Shown here in pieces: positions 7,709 to 15,544 of a stretch of 64,000 nucleotides of DNA. The notes under the pieces were generated by a model. That model did not search any database and was not told the origin of the DNA. It was given only the letters and a program-made list of their open reading frames with translations. Each line of letters starts with the position of its first letter. Position 1 is the stretch's first letter. The position numbers and the translations under genes were made by a program. The DNA comes from Streptomyces flavotricini. Lineage in GTDB: Bacteria; Actinomycetota; Actinomycetes; Streptomycetales; Streptomycetaceae. The stretch spans positions 441,437-505,436 of the forward strand of contig NZ_JAINUL010000001.1 of NCBI RefSeq assembly GCF_020639365.1. Direction: 5' to 3'.

Positions 7709-8391
7709 CGCGGGTTCTCCTGTCGTGCTGGGGATCCGTCTGCGGATCCGCGTCCTGAGGCCTCCCCGGGATCGTGCTGCGGTCCGCCCTCGTCCGCGGC
7801 GGCGCCGGGCGGCGGGGCGGGGATCTGATGGAGTCCGACGATCAGCCGGTGACTGCGGCCCTGCGGGGCGCTCTCGTCGTGGTAGCGGCTGACGAGGGCC
7901 GTCACGGCCTGGGTCAGCTCGTCGGCGAACGCCATCCGGTCCGCCGCGGAGGCGAACCGCACCTCCGCGTCGACGGCGAAGGTGGCGACCCGCCGCCGGG
8001 CCCGGGCCGCACCGGTCACCAGAGCGCCGACCTCCTGCACCAGTCGGGCCCCGAGCGCCAGCAGCCAGTGGGCCGAGAGCTGGTCCGGGGACCGGGAGGG
8101 ATCCGGACTGACGGAGGCGAGGGCGCTGGGAGAGATGACGTAGGAAGCCGCGGTGGCGGCGTAGATCCGCTCGGTGACGTTGCCCTTGCGCCTCTCCTCG
8201 GCGAGCTCGACCAGCCCGTGACGCTCCAGCTCCTTGAGGTGGTAGTTGACCTTCTGCCTGGGCAGCCCCAGGCGGACGGCCAGCATGGCGGCCGAGCCCG
8301 GCTCGGCCAGAGCGGCGAGGATCCGGGACCGCATCGGGTCCAGGGAAGCCTCCGCCGCGGCGGGTTCTTCGATCACGGCGACGTCCAGCAC
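7705..8391 (-). CDS. ArsR-family regulator of SRPBCC operon
   Basis: A regulator of 228 residues. The winged HTH is near the N-terminus: 'DPMRSRILAALAEPGSAAMLAVRLGLPRQKVNYHLKELERHGLVEL', followed by a wing containing 'GNVTERIY'. The long C-terminal part has no metal-binding Cys pair, so it is unlikely to be a metal sensor. GTG 8391 is chosen because it sits 6 nt after a GATCCT -10 with a TTGACA -35 at 17 bp, the layout of a leaderless message. The gene is first in an ArsR-SRPBCC(-RibD-C) operon, a common actinobacterial arrangement, and an AT-rich palindrome lies in its promoter. Confidence 0.85.
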   Translation of the reverse strand: MLDVAVIEEPAAAEASLDPMRSRILAALAEPGSAAMLAVRLGLPRQKVNYHLKELERHGLVELAEERRKGNVTERIYAATAASYVISPSALASVSPDPSRSPDQLSAHWLLALGARLVQEVGALVTGAARARRRVATFAVDAEVRFASAADRMAFADELTQAVTALVSRYHDESAPQGRSHRLIVGLHQIPAPPPGAAADEGGPQHDPGEASGRGSADGSPARQENPR

Positions 8392-8395
8392 CGTT

Positions 8396-8431
8396 CCAGG
8401 ATCCGACCGACAAAATAATTTGTCAAGACAA
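8396..8431 (-). promoter_or_regulatory. ArsR promoter with overlapping operator
   Basis: Read on the minus strand: TTGACA, a 17-nt spacer, GATCCT, six bases, then GTG of the ArsR gene. The perfect palindrome GACAAA-ataa-TTTGTC at 8409-8424 fills the spacer, and a second one, TTGTC-aa-GACAA, overlaps the -35 at 8420-8431. Autorepression by the ArsR protein is the simplest reading. Confidence 0.65.
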
Positions 8432-8603
8432 GATGAGCTGTCGGTGATCGGTGCAGCGGACGACGGCACACGGCGGTCCGGTGCGCATCGACCGATCGGA
8501 TGACGACCGCGAGCCGGTCCGGGCGCGGTGTGGCGTCGGCGCAGGGGGAGGATCGGACCAGGACATCCGGCCGCGAGGCCGTGGAGCGGGTGAGGGGTAC
8601 GGG

Positions 8604-9191
8604 ATGAAGGCCGTCGACCGTCAGTTGCTGGACGCCGCACGGGCGGGGGACGCCGCCGCCGTACGGGCGGCCGTCGAGGGGGGCGCGAACGTCGAGGTGC
8701 GTGATACGGAGCTGCGCACGCCGCTCCTGCTCGCCGCCCTCGGGAACCACGTGGAGGCGGCCGGGGTGCTCGTGGCGGCGGGCGCCGACGTCGACGCGCA
8801 GGATGCCAGGGAGGACAGCGCCTGGCTGGTCACCGGGGTGACCGGCAGCGTGGCGATGCTACGCGTGCTGCTCCCGGCGGGGCCGGACCTGCGGCGCACC
8901 AACCGCTTCGGCGGCGTGTCGCACATCCCGGCGAGCGAGCGCGGGCACGTCGCGTACGTACGGGAGGTACTGGCGGTCACGGACATCGACGTCGATCACG
9001 TCAACCGGCTCGGCTGGACCGCCCTGCTGGAGGCCGTGATCCTCGGTGACGGAGGCCCGGCCCACCAGGAGATCGTACGGCTGCTGCTCGCGGCCGGGGC
9101 CGACCGCGGACTGGCGGACGGCGACGGGGTGTCGGCGCTCGCCCACGCGCAGCGGCGCGGGTACGCCGAACTCGCGGAACTGCTGCGGTGA
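8604..9191 (+). CDS. Ankyrin-repeat protein
   Basis: A 195-residue protein made of about five ankyrin-like repeats (D.QLLDAARAGDAAAVRAAVEGGANVEVRD; TPLLLAALGNHVEAAGVLVAAGADVDAQD; then two degenerate units; WTALLEAVILGDGG...IVRLLLAAGADRGLAD; SALAHAQRRGYAELAELL). No signal peptide or enzymatic domain is seen, so it is likely a cytosolic protein-binding scaffold of unknown partner. GAGGGG lies before ATG 8604. Its TGA overlaps a GTG (GTGA) that opens the frameshifted beta-propeller lipoprotein, suggesting an operon. Confidence 0.88.
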   Translation: MKAVDRQLLDAARAGDAAAVRAAVEGGANVEVRDTELRTPLLLAALGNHVEAAGVLVAAGADVDAQDAREDSAWLVTGVTGSVAMLRVLLPAGPDLRRTNRFGGVSHIPASERGHVAYVREVLAVTDIDVDHVNRLGWTALLEAVILGDGGPAHQEIVRLLLAAGADRGLADGDGVSALAHAQRRGYAELAELLR

Positions 9192-10351
9192 GGGCGCCGC
9201 GGGCCTCCGGGGGCGGGGCGCGTCGGCCGGCCCCGGCCGGTACCGGGGTCGCCGTGCTCGCCGTGCTCGCCGCGCTCTCCGTGTTCGCCGGGTGCGCGGC
9301 GGGCGGGGGCGGCACGAGCGCCACGGACGGGCCGGGCGCCGCGACGGCGGCACCACGGGGTGGGCCGTCGGCGGCCTCCGCGGGTGTGCCCACGGCCCGC
9401 GGCACCCTCCTGGTCACCGACTTCGGCGGTTCGACCGTGACCTCGTGGACCCGGCGCGCGGCCCGGTCGGCTCCGTGGAGGTGGGGACCGCGCCGTACGG
9501 GCTGGCGGTCGGCGCCGACGGGCGCGCCTGGGTCGCGACGGCGGAGGGCGTCGCCGTCGTGGACACGACGACCCGCACCGGCCTGGGCCGCATCCCGTAC
9601 CGCACGCCCGGTGGGCCCGTGACCACCGGCGAGTACCGGGGCGGCGGGATGGGCATCGCGCTCGCGCCCGACGGGCGGCGACTGTACGTGGGGGTCAACG
9701 TGCCCGGCGGGCCGGGGGTGTTGGAGGTCATCGACACGGGGACCCGTACGGTCACGGCCACCGTGCCCGTCGGCCGCCGCCCGTTCGACGTGGACGTCGC
9801 GGCGGACGGCCGCGAGGTGTACGCGACCGGGCACGACTCCTACGACGTGACGGCGGTGCGCGTCGACACCCTCGCGGCGCGGCGACTGGTGGTCGCCCCG
9901 TACGGGGAGCGGGGCCTCGGCTCGTGGCTGAAACCGCACTACGCGGTGGTGCGGCCCTCCGACGGGCGGCTGCTGCTGCCGTTCGAGGGCGAGGAGCTGG
10001 CGGTGCTCGACCCCGGCACGGGCCGGGTCGCCGTCGAGCCGATGACCGCGGACGTCCACCGGCACGGGGCCGCCCTCGCCCCCGACGGCACGCTGCTGGT
10101 GGTCGGCGCGGCGGAGGACGAGGATGGGGCCTCGCTGACGGTCCGCTCCCCCGGCGGGACGGAGCGCACCGTCCCGCTGGACGGCCCGCACGAGGACGTC
10201 GCGGTCACCGCGGACCGGCCGCACCGCGTACGTCACGGGCGGCTTCACGCGGGACGGGTACTGGGACGGGATCACCGTCGTGGACCTGCCGAGCGGTACG
10301 ACGCGCCGCCTCCGGGCCGGCCATCGTCCGCTGGGGATCGTGGTCCTGTAG
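9188..10351 (+). pseudogene. YncE-like beta-propeller lipoprotein, two frameshifts
   Basis: Three collinear segments in two frames make one recognisable protein. It opens at GTG 9188 with a lipoprotein signal ('LAALSVFAGC'), then 'GTLLVTDFGGSTVT'. Near 9441 one base seems missing and the reading continues in the next frame with 'VDPARGPVGSVEVGTAPYGLAVGADG', followed by repeated 40-residue propeller blades ('IALAPDGRRLYVG', 'VDVAADGREVYATG'). At 10215-10216 one C seems extra: removing it restores the first frame, reading '...ADGRTAYVTGGFTRDGYWDG' to a TAG at 10349-10351. The two indels compensate. An intact gene with sequencing errors is as likely as a real pseudogene. An intact product would be an extracytoplasmic lipid-anchored propeller of unknown ligand. 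Confidence 0.72.
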
Positions 10352-10415
10352 GACACCGCCACCGCCCTCGGGGCCGTCCCGGCAACCGGGCACGGGGCCG
10401 CCGCCCGGCGACGCG

Positions 10416-11207
10416 TCATCCTCGTGCGCGGAGGTACGCCTCCAGGGCGGCGGCCCCGGCCAGCATCGCCCGGCCGCGGGCGGACAGCCGGCCGCGCCAG
10501 TCGCACAGCGCGGCCTCCAGCGGCTCGAGGCCGCCGGCCTGACGCACCTGGGCGATCAGCGGGGCGATGCGGTCCAGCAGGTAGCCGCCCCGCCTGAGTT
10601 GGTGGGCGAGCCGGGCGTCCCGTACGTCGGCCTCGTCGTAGACGCGGTACCCGGTCAGCGGGTCGCGGCGCGGGCGCACCAGTCCGGCGCGCTCCCATGT
10701 GCGCAGCGTCGCGGGCCGGATGCCGAGCGTCTGCGCCAGCGGTCCGATGAACACGCCCGTGCTCGGCGGCCCTGCCGCGGCGGCCTGACCGGGCGCGGTG
10801 GCCGGGTGCGGCGCGGTGGCCGGGTGCGGCGCGGTGGCCGGGTGGGGCGCGGTGGTCGCCCCGAGGTCGCGGAGGGCGCTCTCCACCGCCTGGAGGGTCC
10901 GCCGGTCGTCGAGGAGCTGGGCGTGGCTCTCGTCGATGAGGCGGAACGCCTCGTCGACGGCGTCCTCGTTCACGGCGTGCATGATCGATGCCGCCGTCCG
11001 ATGGCCGTGGCCGGGCACCAGGGCGAGAAAGGCGCGCAGGGCTCCCGCATGCAGCGAGGTGTAGGTGCGGTAGCCGTGGGCCGTGCGATCGGCGGCCGGG
11101 AGGATGCCGGCCTCCTCGTAGTTCCTGACCGCCTGTGTCGACAGACCGTGTCCGCGCGCCAGGTCGACCGGCCTGAGCCGTTCCTTGCTTTGAAGCTTTT
11201 CCCGCAT
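10416..11207 (-). CDS. Dual-HTH MerR regulator (TioE-like)
   Basis: A 263-residue regulator with two MerR-type HTH regions. The first, at residues about 10-75, reads 'RPVDLARGHGLSTQAVRNYEEAGILPAADRTAHGYRTYT'. The second, at about 155-225, reads 'FIGPLAQTLGIRPATLRTWERAGLVRPRRDPLTGYRVYDEADVRDARL'. They are separated by a low-complexity linker with three TAPHPA units encoded by an 18-bp tandem repeat. This tandem arrangement is known as the TioE family and is typically linked to erythromycin-esterase-like genes, as here: the partner gene is divergent, 58 bp away. ATG 11207 is the only start giving the complete first HTH. Confidence 0.85.
   Translation of the reverse strand: MREKLQSKERLRPVDLARGHGLSTQAVRNYEEAGILPAADRTAHGYRTYTSLHAGALRAFLALVPGHGHRTAASIMHAVNEDAVDEAFRLIDESHAQLLDDRRTLQAVESALRDLGATTAPHPATAPHPATAPHPATAPGQAAAAGPPSTGVFIGPLAQTLGIRPATLRTWERAGLVRPRRDPLTGYRVYDEADVRDARLAHQLRRGGYLLDRIAPLIAQVRQAGGLEPLEAALCDWRGRLSARGRAMLAGAAALEAYLRARG
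10793..10846. repeat. 18-bp tandem repeat, three copies
   Basis: Three head-to-tail copies of an 18-bp unit (10793-10810, 10811-10828, 10829-10846; the third has one mismatch) inside the MerR gene. They encode TAPHPA three times in the linker between its two HTH domains and could vary in number by slippage without changing the frame. Confidence 0.8.
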
Positions 11208-11215
11208 GGAGCCGA

Positions 11216-11250
11216 CGATATATCGGAAAAGTTTCAACCGGAGGTTCAAA
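11216..11250. promoter_or_regulatory. MerR-type operator region
   Basis: The 58-bp divergent region holds a perfect CGATATATCG palindrome (11216-11225) just before the MerR start and an imperfect palindrome TTTCAACC-ggag-GGTTCAAA-like at 11232-11250 just upstream of a TACCGT -10 (11253-11258) for the esterase gene. AACC...GGTT spacing is the usual MerR-type operator pattern. Confidence 0.5.
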
Positions 11251-11265
11251 GATACCGTTGAAGCC

Positions 11266-12480
11266 ATGGAAGCCATGGCTACTGACATCAAGGACAGCGC
11301 CCATATCGTCGAGGCCGCCGCCGTCATGGGGCTGCTCCCCGCCCGGCCCCGGATCCTCGCCCTGGGCGAACCCACCCACGGCGAGGACGCTCTGCTCGAA
11401 CTGCGCAACGAGCTCTTCCGCCGGCTCGTCGAGCAGGAGGGCTACCGGACGATCGCGATCGAGAGCGACTGCATGACGGGCCTGCTCGTGGACGACTACG
11501 TCACGGCGGGGACGGGCACCCTCGACGAGGTCATGGAGCGCGGATTCAGCCACGGGTGGGGCACCTCCGCGGCCAACCGCGAGCTCGTGCGCTGGATGCG
11601 CGCCCACAACGACGGCCGGCCCGCGTCCGAGTGGCTCCGCTTCGCCGGCTTCGACGGCCCGCTGGAGATCACGGGCGCCGCGAGCCCCCGGCGGGCCCTC
11701 ACCGGGCTCCACGGCTACCTCTCGGCCCGGGTCGACGCCGGCCTGCTCCCCTGCACCGCGGAAACGCTCGACGGCCTGCTCGGCGCCGACGACCGGTGGA
11801 CCGATCCCGCGGCGATGACGGACCCGGCCCGCTCCGTGGGGCAGTCGGCCGAGGCCGGTCGGCTGCGGCTCATCGCCGACGATCTGGTGGCCCTGTTCGA
11901 GGCGCAGGCGCCGTACCTGGTGACGGCGACCCCACGGGAGGAGTGGGACCGGGCAGTGCTCTACGGGCGCACCGCGACCGGCCTGCTGCGCTACCACCAC
12001 TGGATGGCCGACGACTCACCCGCCCGCATGGCGCGACTGTGCGCGCTGCGGGACCTGATGATGGCCCACAACCTGCTCGCCGTCGCCGCCAGGGGCCCGG
12101 CGCTCGTCCACGCCCACAACTCCCATCTCCAGCGGGAGAAGAGCACGATGCAGATGTGGCAGGGGCGGGTGGAGTGGTGGAGCGCCGGTGCGCTGGTGAG
12201 CGCCCGGCTCGGCGCGGAGTACGCCTTCGTGGCCACGGCCCTCGGCACGATCCGGCACCGGGGTGTCGACGCGCCGCCGCCGGAGACCCTCGAAGGGATC
12301 CTGTACGCGCTCCCGGAGGACCGTTGCCTCGTCGACGCCCCGCGGCTTGCCGGCGCCCTCGGCGACACGCCGCCGGCGCCCCGCGTTTCCCCCTGGTTCG
12401 GCTACGCCCCGTTCGATCCGGCCCACTTGGCGGACTGCGACGGCCTCGTCTTCGTCAAGGACGTCCCGCAGAGTTGGTGA
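11266..12480 (+). CDS. Erythromycin esterase family protein
   Basis: A 404-residue member of the erythromycin-esterase/succinoglycan-synthesis superfamily. Motifs seen in order: 'RILALGEPTHGEDALLELRNELFRRL' (conserved catalytic-site GE..HG), 'IAIESDC', 'FGWGTSAA'-like 'SHGWGTSAANRELVRWMR', 'FAGFDGPLE', and 'VHAHNSHLQREKS' (the H..H pair). No signal peptide. Real macrolide hydrolysis is known only for some members, so substrate is unassigned. ATG 11266 is 7 nt after a TACCGT box, consistent with a leaderless start; ATG 11275 is an alternative. Control by the divergent dual-MerR regulator is inferred. Confidence 0.85.
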   Translation: MEAMATDIKDSAHIVEAAAVMGLLPARPRILALGEPTHGEDALLELRNELFRRLVEQEGYRTIAIESDCMTGLLVDDYVTAGTGTLDEVMERGFSHGWGTSAANRELVRWMRAHNDGRPASEWLRFAGFDGPLEITGAASPRRALTGLHGYLSARVDAGLLPCTAETLDGLLGADDRWTDPAAMTDPARSVGQSAEAGRLRLIADDLVALFEAQAPYLVTATPREEWDRAVLYGRTATGLLRYHHWMADDSPARMARLCALRDLMMAHNLLAVAARGPALVHAHNSHLQREKSTMQMWQGRVEWWSAGALVSARLGAEYAFVATALGTIRHRGVDAPPPETLEGILYALPEDRCLVDAPRLAGALGDTPPAPRVSPWFGYAPFDPAHLADCDGLVFVKDVPQSW

Positions 12481-12543
12481 CCCTCAGCGGTGCGGCTGCC
12501 GTGATGCGGTGTGCGCCGGGTCGTCTCGCGGCACACTGACCCC

Positions 12544-12906
12544 ATGACGCACTCCTCCTTCCGCGCCGTCGGAGATTCCCCGCTCTCCTTGTGGTCCAGG
12601 GACTCCTTCCTGTCGATCGGCTCCGTGGGGTCCGTACTGTCGATCGGGTCGGTGGGCTCCGCCCTGTCCATCGGCTCGATCGGCTCCGCCCTGTCCGTCG
12701 GCTCGATCGGGTCCGCGATGTCGCTGGTGTCCTACGGCTCCGTTCAGAGCATCGGAAGCGTGCTGTCCGTCCATGCGCGGTGGTCCCTGCTGACCGCCGG
12801 CCCGTGCCGCGCACTCGGCTCGCGCGGCACGCGCACCGTGCTCGGCGTGAGCGGCCTCGCGGTGGTCGGCGCGGTCGCCCTGCTGACACGGGGCGTCAGG
12901 CGGTGA
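12544..12906 (+). CDS. Ser-Gly nonapeptide repeat, membrane-anchored protein
   Basis: A 120-residue protein I do not recognise. Residues about 15-70 are six copies of a nine-residue unit with consensus L-S-(I/V)-G-S-(I/V)-G-S-(A/V): LSIGSVGSV, LSIGSVGSA, LSIGSIGSA, LSVGSIGSA, then two degenerate units. The alternating small and aliphatic residues could form a narrow beta-solenoid. Near the C-terminus is one transmembrane segment (VLGVSGLAVVGAVALL) ending in TRGVRR, a tail-anchor arrangement. No Shine-Dalgarno is evident. Its stop overlaps the GTG start of the next gene (GTGA), so the two probably act together. The repeat DNA is itself near-repetitive. Confidence 0.62.
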   Translation: MTHSSFRAVGDSPLSLWSRDSFLSIGSVGSVLSIGSVGSALSIGSIGSALSVGSIGSAMSLVSYGSVQSIGSVLSVHARWSLLTAGPCRALGSRGTRTVLGVSGLAVVGAVALLTRGVRR

Positions 12907-13562
12907 CGGGCCCGGGTCGGCCGCGCAGGGGGTCCGGGATGCCGGCCTCGGCCTGGGCCGAGCGGCAGATCGCCTCCGTCCGCGACGATCCGGCAGGCCG
13001 GCTGGCCTTGACGCAGCGCTGCTACCACGGTCCGTTCGGCAAGGCCCCGCACCATCTGCCCTTTCGCCGGGCGGCGATGTCCTCCATGCGGTGGCAGCTC
13101 CGGCGGGGTCCGCTGCGGCCCCTGTCCGGCGATCGCGCCGGCAGTCCGTGGTGGCGTGCGGTGAACGAGCGCATCCTTCGTGACGGCTGCGAGGCGGTGG
13201 CCTTGAGCGGGGACCTTTCCGGTCCGGCCTCCTCGCGGACGGTCGAGTTCTGGACGGCCTTTCGCCGGCCGTCCGACGGCCCGGGCCTGGTACCGGGCGC
13301 ACAACGGGAGCGTGGTCGCCGCCCACCTCGAACACCGCGACCTTAAGGAGGCGGAGAACGAGGCGGAGCGCTTCTTCGTGAACGTCGTGCTCTGCCGGGT
13401 GCTCTACACCCACGCCCTCGTCGCGGCCCCCGGATCTCGCCGGGGTGGCTCCGCCCGCTCGGCCCGTTCCTCGGTGACCCGAGGCTGGATGTCTGGCAGC
13501 CCCCGAGGTCGTTCCCGGTCCGGACGGCCCGTCGGCTGGTCCCACCCGAACGAAGCGGCTGA
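12903..13562 (+). pseudogene. Unknown protein gene with two compensating frameshifts
   Basis: A protein-coding signal runs from GTG 12903 to TGA 13560-13562 in three segments. The first frame reads 'WAERQIASVRDDPAGRLALTQRCYHGPFGKAPHHLPFRRAA... VEFWTAF' up to about 13275. The next frame gives 'ARAWYRAHNGSVVAAHL' through 'VNVVLCRVLYTHALVAAP' up to about 13435, where a run of five C occurs. The first frame then resumes with 'GWLRPLGPFLGDPRLDVWQPP' to the stop. One extra base and one missing base would restore a protein of about 219 residues. No family is recognised. It is coupled to the Ser-Gly repeat gene. Sequencing error and decay are both possible. Confidence 0.6.
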
Positions 13563-13584
13563 GGCACACGGGAGGGGCCCGACG

Positions 13585-14379
13585 TCAGGCGGGGGTGCCG
13601 AAGCGGACGGGGACTCCGGGTGAGAACAGAACGCTGACCGGCGGGGCGGCCGGGCACGGCAGACCGGCCGCGGTGATCAGGTTCTCGTCGAGGTGGAGCA
13701 ACTCCGCGCGGTGCAGTCTCCACGGCGGGTGCACGTTCGGGAGGTAGAGGGTCCTGCCGTGCCGGTCGCTGTGCATGCCCCAGCGGGCCGTGAGGAAGTC
13801 TTCGAGCCCGCTCGGCTCCGCGATCCGCTCTCCGACACGGAGCCCCAGGCGGGCGTGCGCTCCGCCGCCGCCCTCCGCTCGCGGCCAGCGCCGCCGGGTG
13901 GCGTAGTCGACGCCGTCGCCCTTGCGGTGGAACGACATCTCGGCCCACATGTACGGCAGCCGGAAGCCCAGGCGTGCGATGAGCACCGGGAGCAGCCGCG
14001 ACGCCTCGAACGACCGGAAGACCACGCCGCGGCGGCCTCGTCCGTCCACCGAGTACAGGCGCACGTTCGTCTCCGGGAAGTTGCCGAAGTACGGCACGCC
14101 GGGCAGTCCGAGCCAGCCGACCCGGTGCATCCGCAGGGCGATCAGCCCCACGTACGTCGCGCCCCCGTACACGTCGGGACGGACGCCTCGGGGCAGCAGC
14201 CCGCCCACCGACTCCGGGGCCACCGCCCAGTGCACGAACGCCACGTCCAGCCAGGACTGGTGGAGCAGCGTCCTGCGCAGCGGGCGCGGCGGCTCGGGTG
14301 TCACCGGCTCGGGTGTCACCGGCTCGGGTGTCACCGGCTCCACCGGCGCGGACCCGGCTCCGTCGTGCGGATCGCTCAC
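13585..14379 (-). CDS. DUF2071 (YqjF-like) protein
   Basis: A 264-residue protein of the DUF2071 family: 'LHQSWLDVAFVHWAVAPESVGGLLPRGV', 'GGATYVGLIALRMHRVG', 'PYFGNFPETNVRLYSVDGRGRRGVVF' and 'LPYMWAEMSFHRKGDGVDY' are all characteristic blocks. The fold belongs to the acetoacetate-decarboxylase-like superfamily; function unknown, no signal peptide. GTG 14379 has GGAG nine nt upstream. Residues 13-28 are a threefold PVTPE repeat encoded by a perfect 15-bp tandem repeat. It is downstream of the LysR gene on the same strand, 96 bp apart. Confidence 0.85.
   Translation of the reverse strand: MSDPHDGAGSAPVEPVTPEPVTPEPVTPEPPRPLRRTLLHQSWLDVAFVHWAVAPESVGGLLPRGVRPDVYGGATYVGLIALRMHRVGWLGLPGVPYFGNFPETNVRLYSVDGRGRRGVVFRSFEASRLLPVLIARLGFRLPYMWAEMSFHRKGDGVDYATRRRWPRAEGGGGAHARLGLRVGERIAEPSGLEDFLTARWGMHSDRHGRTLYLPNVHPPWRLHRAELLHLDENLITAAGLPCPAAPPVSVLFSPGVPVRFGTPA
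14291..14335. repeat. 15-bp tandem repeat, three perfect copies
   Basis: GGCTCGGGTGTCACC is repeated exactly at 14291, 14306 and 14321, encoding the PVTPE repeats near the N-terminus of the DUF2071 protein. Confidence 0.85.
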
Positions 14380-14475
14380 CTGGTTCCGCTCCTCCCGGGC
14401 CCGGCGCCCACCGGCAGGTGTTCGGACGCGTGCGGAACTCCATTCTGCTCCGGCGGGCCGTTCGCCGCGTCGGGT

Positions 14476-15411
14476 TCAGTGCGGGATCACCCAGTCCGGC
14501 GTCCAGGTCCCGGCGGCATCGTGACCGGCCTCCGTGGTGGCGAGGTGGGCGCGCAGCGTCGCCAGCGCCGGGTGGGGGTTGTCGCGGTGCCAGAGGAGCG
14601 AGTGTGGGTAGACGGGCGTCGGGTCGGTCACCGGGATGCGGCGCAGGCCGTGACCGGCGGGCCAGACGAGGCGGGTGTGGCCGCCCATGAAGGTGGCAAG
14701 GGCGGGGGTGTCGGCGACGGTGTCGAGGAGTGCGTCGGAGCCGAAGTTGGGGCCGGTCGCCTCGATGGTGAGTCCGAACTGCGCGACGAGGTCGTCGTAG
14801 TAGGCCGCCCACTCGGTGCCGGGGACGATTCCGGGCATCCAGATCCGGTGACCCGCGAGCTGGGCGAGGGGCACGGAACGGGCGCCCGCCAGCGCGTGGG
14901 CGGGGCCGGTGAGGAGCTGCAGCGGCTCGTCGAGGACCCGGACGGACTCGATGTCCTCGGGAAGCGGCCGGCCGGGCGCGGCGACGGCGCGGAAGGACGC
15001 GTCGATCTCGCCGGAGCGGATGGCGGCGAGGGCCGTCTCGATGTCGAACAGCATGAGCACGTCGAGGTCGGTGTCCGGGTGCGCGCGGTGGAAAGCGCGC
15101 ATCAGACCCGACGCGGCGCCGCGCGAGGCGATGATGTCGACGCGCAGCGGGCGGCGGGCGGTGCGCACGGACGCGGCCGCACGCTCGGCCACGCGCAGCA
15201 GCTCGCGCGCGTGGGGCAGGAACGCCTGCCCGTCGATGGTGAGCTCGGCGCCGCGCGGGGTACGGGTGAACAGCCGCACGCCGAGGCTGCGCTCCAGCAC
15301 GGCGATGCGTTTGGAGACCGCCTGCTGGGTGACCGCCAGCTCGGCGGCCGCCTCCTGGAACTGGCCCGTGTCGGCGGCCGCGACGAAGGTCCGGACGGTG
15401 TCGAGGTCCAT
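14476..15411 (-). CDS. LysR-family regulator
   Basis: A 311-residue LysR regulator. HTH at residues 1-60 ('MDLDTVRTFVAAADTGQFQEAAAELAVTQQAVSKRIAVLERSLGVRLF') and linker motif 'LTIDGQAFLPHA', then a periplasmic-binding-like effector domain (about 95-290) with 'EIDASFRAV' and 'ALATFMGG'. No Shine-Dalgarno; ATG 15411 is preceded by TAGGCT-N6, consistent with leaderless transcription. It is divergent from an MFS exporter, with a perfect palindrome between them, so it probably regulates itself and the exporter. Confidence 0.9.
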   Translation of the reverse strand: MDLDTVRTFVAAADTGQFQEAAAELAVTQQAVSKRIAVLERSLGVRLFTRTPRGAELTIDGQAFLPHARELLRVAERAAASVRTARRPLRVDIIASRGAASGLMRAFHRAHPDTDLDVLMLFDIETALAAIRSGEIDASFRAVAAPGRPLPEDIESVRVLDEPLQLLTGPAHALAGARSVPLAQLAGHRIWMPGIVPGTEWAAYYDDLVAQFGLTIEATGPNFGSDALLDTVADTPALATFMGGHTRLVWPAGHGLRRIPVTDPTPVYPHSLLWHRDNPHPALATLRAHLATTEAGHDAAGTWTPDWVIPH

Positions 15412-15417
15412 GCCACA

Positions 15418-15444
15418 AGCCTAGGTGCACAACCGATGGTTGTG
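15418..15444. promoter_or_regulatory. LysR promoter and CACAACC-gat-GGTTGTG operator
   Basis: TAGGCT (15418-15423, minus strand) lies six bases before the LysR ATG. Immediately upstream, CACAACC-gat-GGTTGTG (15428-15444) is a perfect 7+3+7 palindrome placed between -10 and -35. A further GGTTGTG half-site occurs at 15512-15518, nearer the MFS gene. LysR proteins commonly bind such paired recognition and activation sites. Confidence 0.65.
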
Positions 15445-15544
15445 GCCGGCGGCCCGGTGGTTGTTTGATCCCTGGTCGTGATGCTCGCTTTGATGATTCC
15501 GAACGCGGATCGGTTGTGCGGACGGGTGGCGAGGGGCGGCAGGC

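Noticed and set aside
9430..9450. Programmed ribosomal frameshift at the propeller gene
   Set aside because: No slippery heptamer or obvious stimulatory structure; a second compensating indel lies 770 bp later, which fits error or decay better.
10793..10846. Tandem repeat considered as CRISPR-like
   Set aside because: Units are contiguous without spacers and encode in-frame TAPHPA in a protein linker.
9001..12000. A 999-codon minus-strand frame across four genes
   Set aside because: It runs through ankyrin, propeller, MerR and esterase genes in wrong frames and has no domain.
14291..14335. Second tandem repeat considered as regulatory array
   Set aside because: It is coding, in frame, and gives PVTPE repeats.
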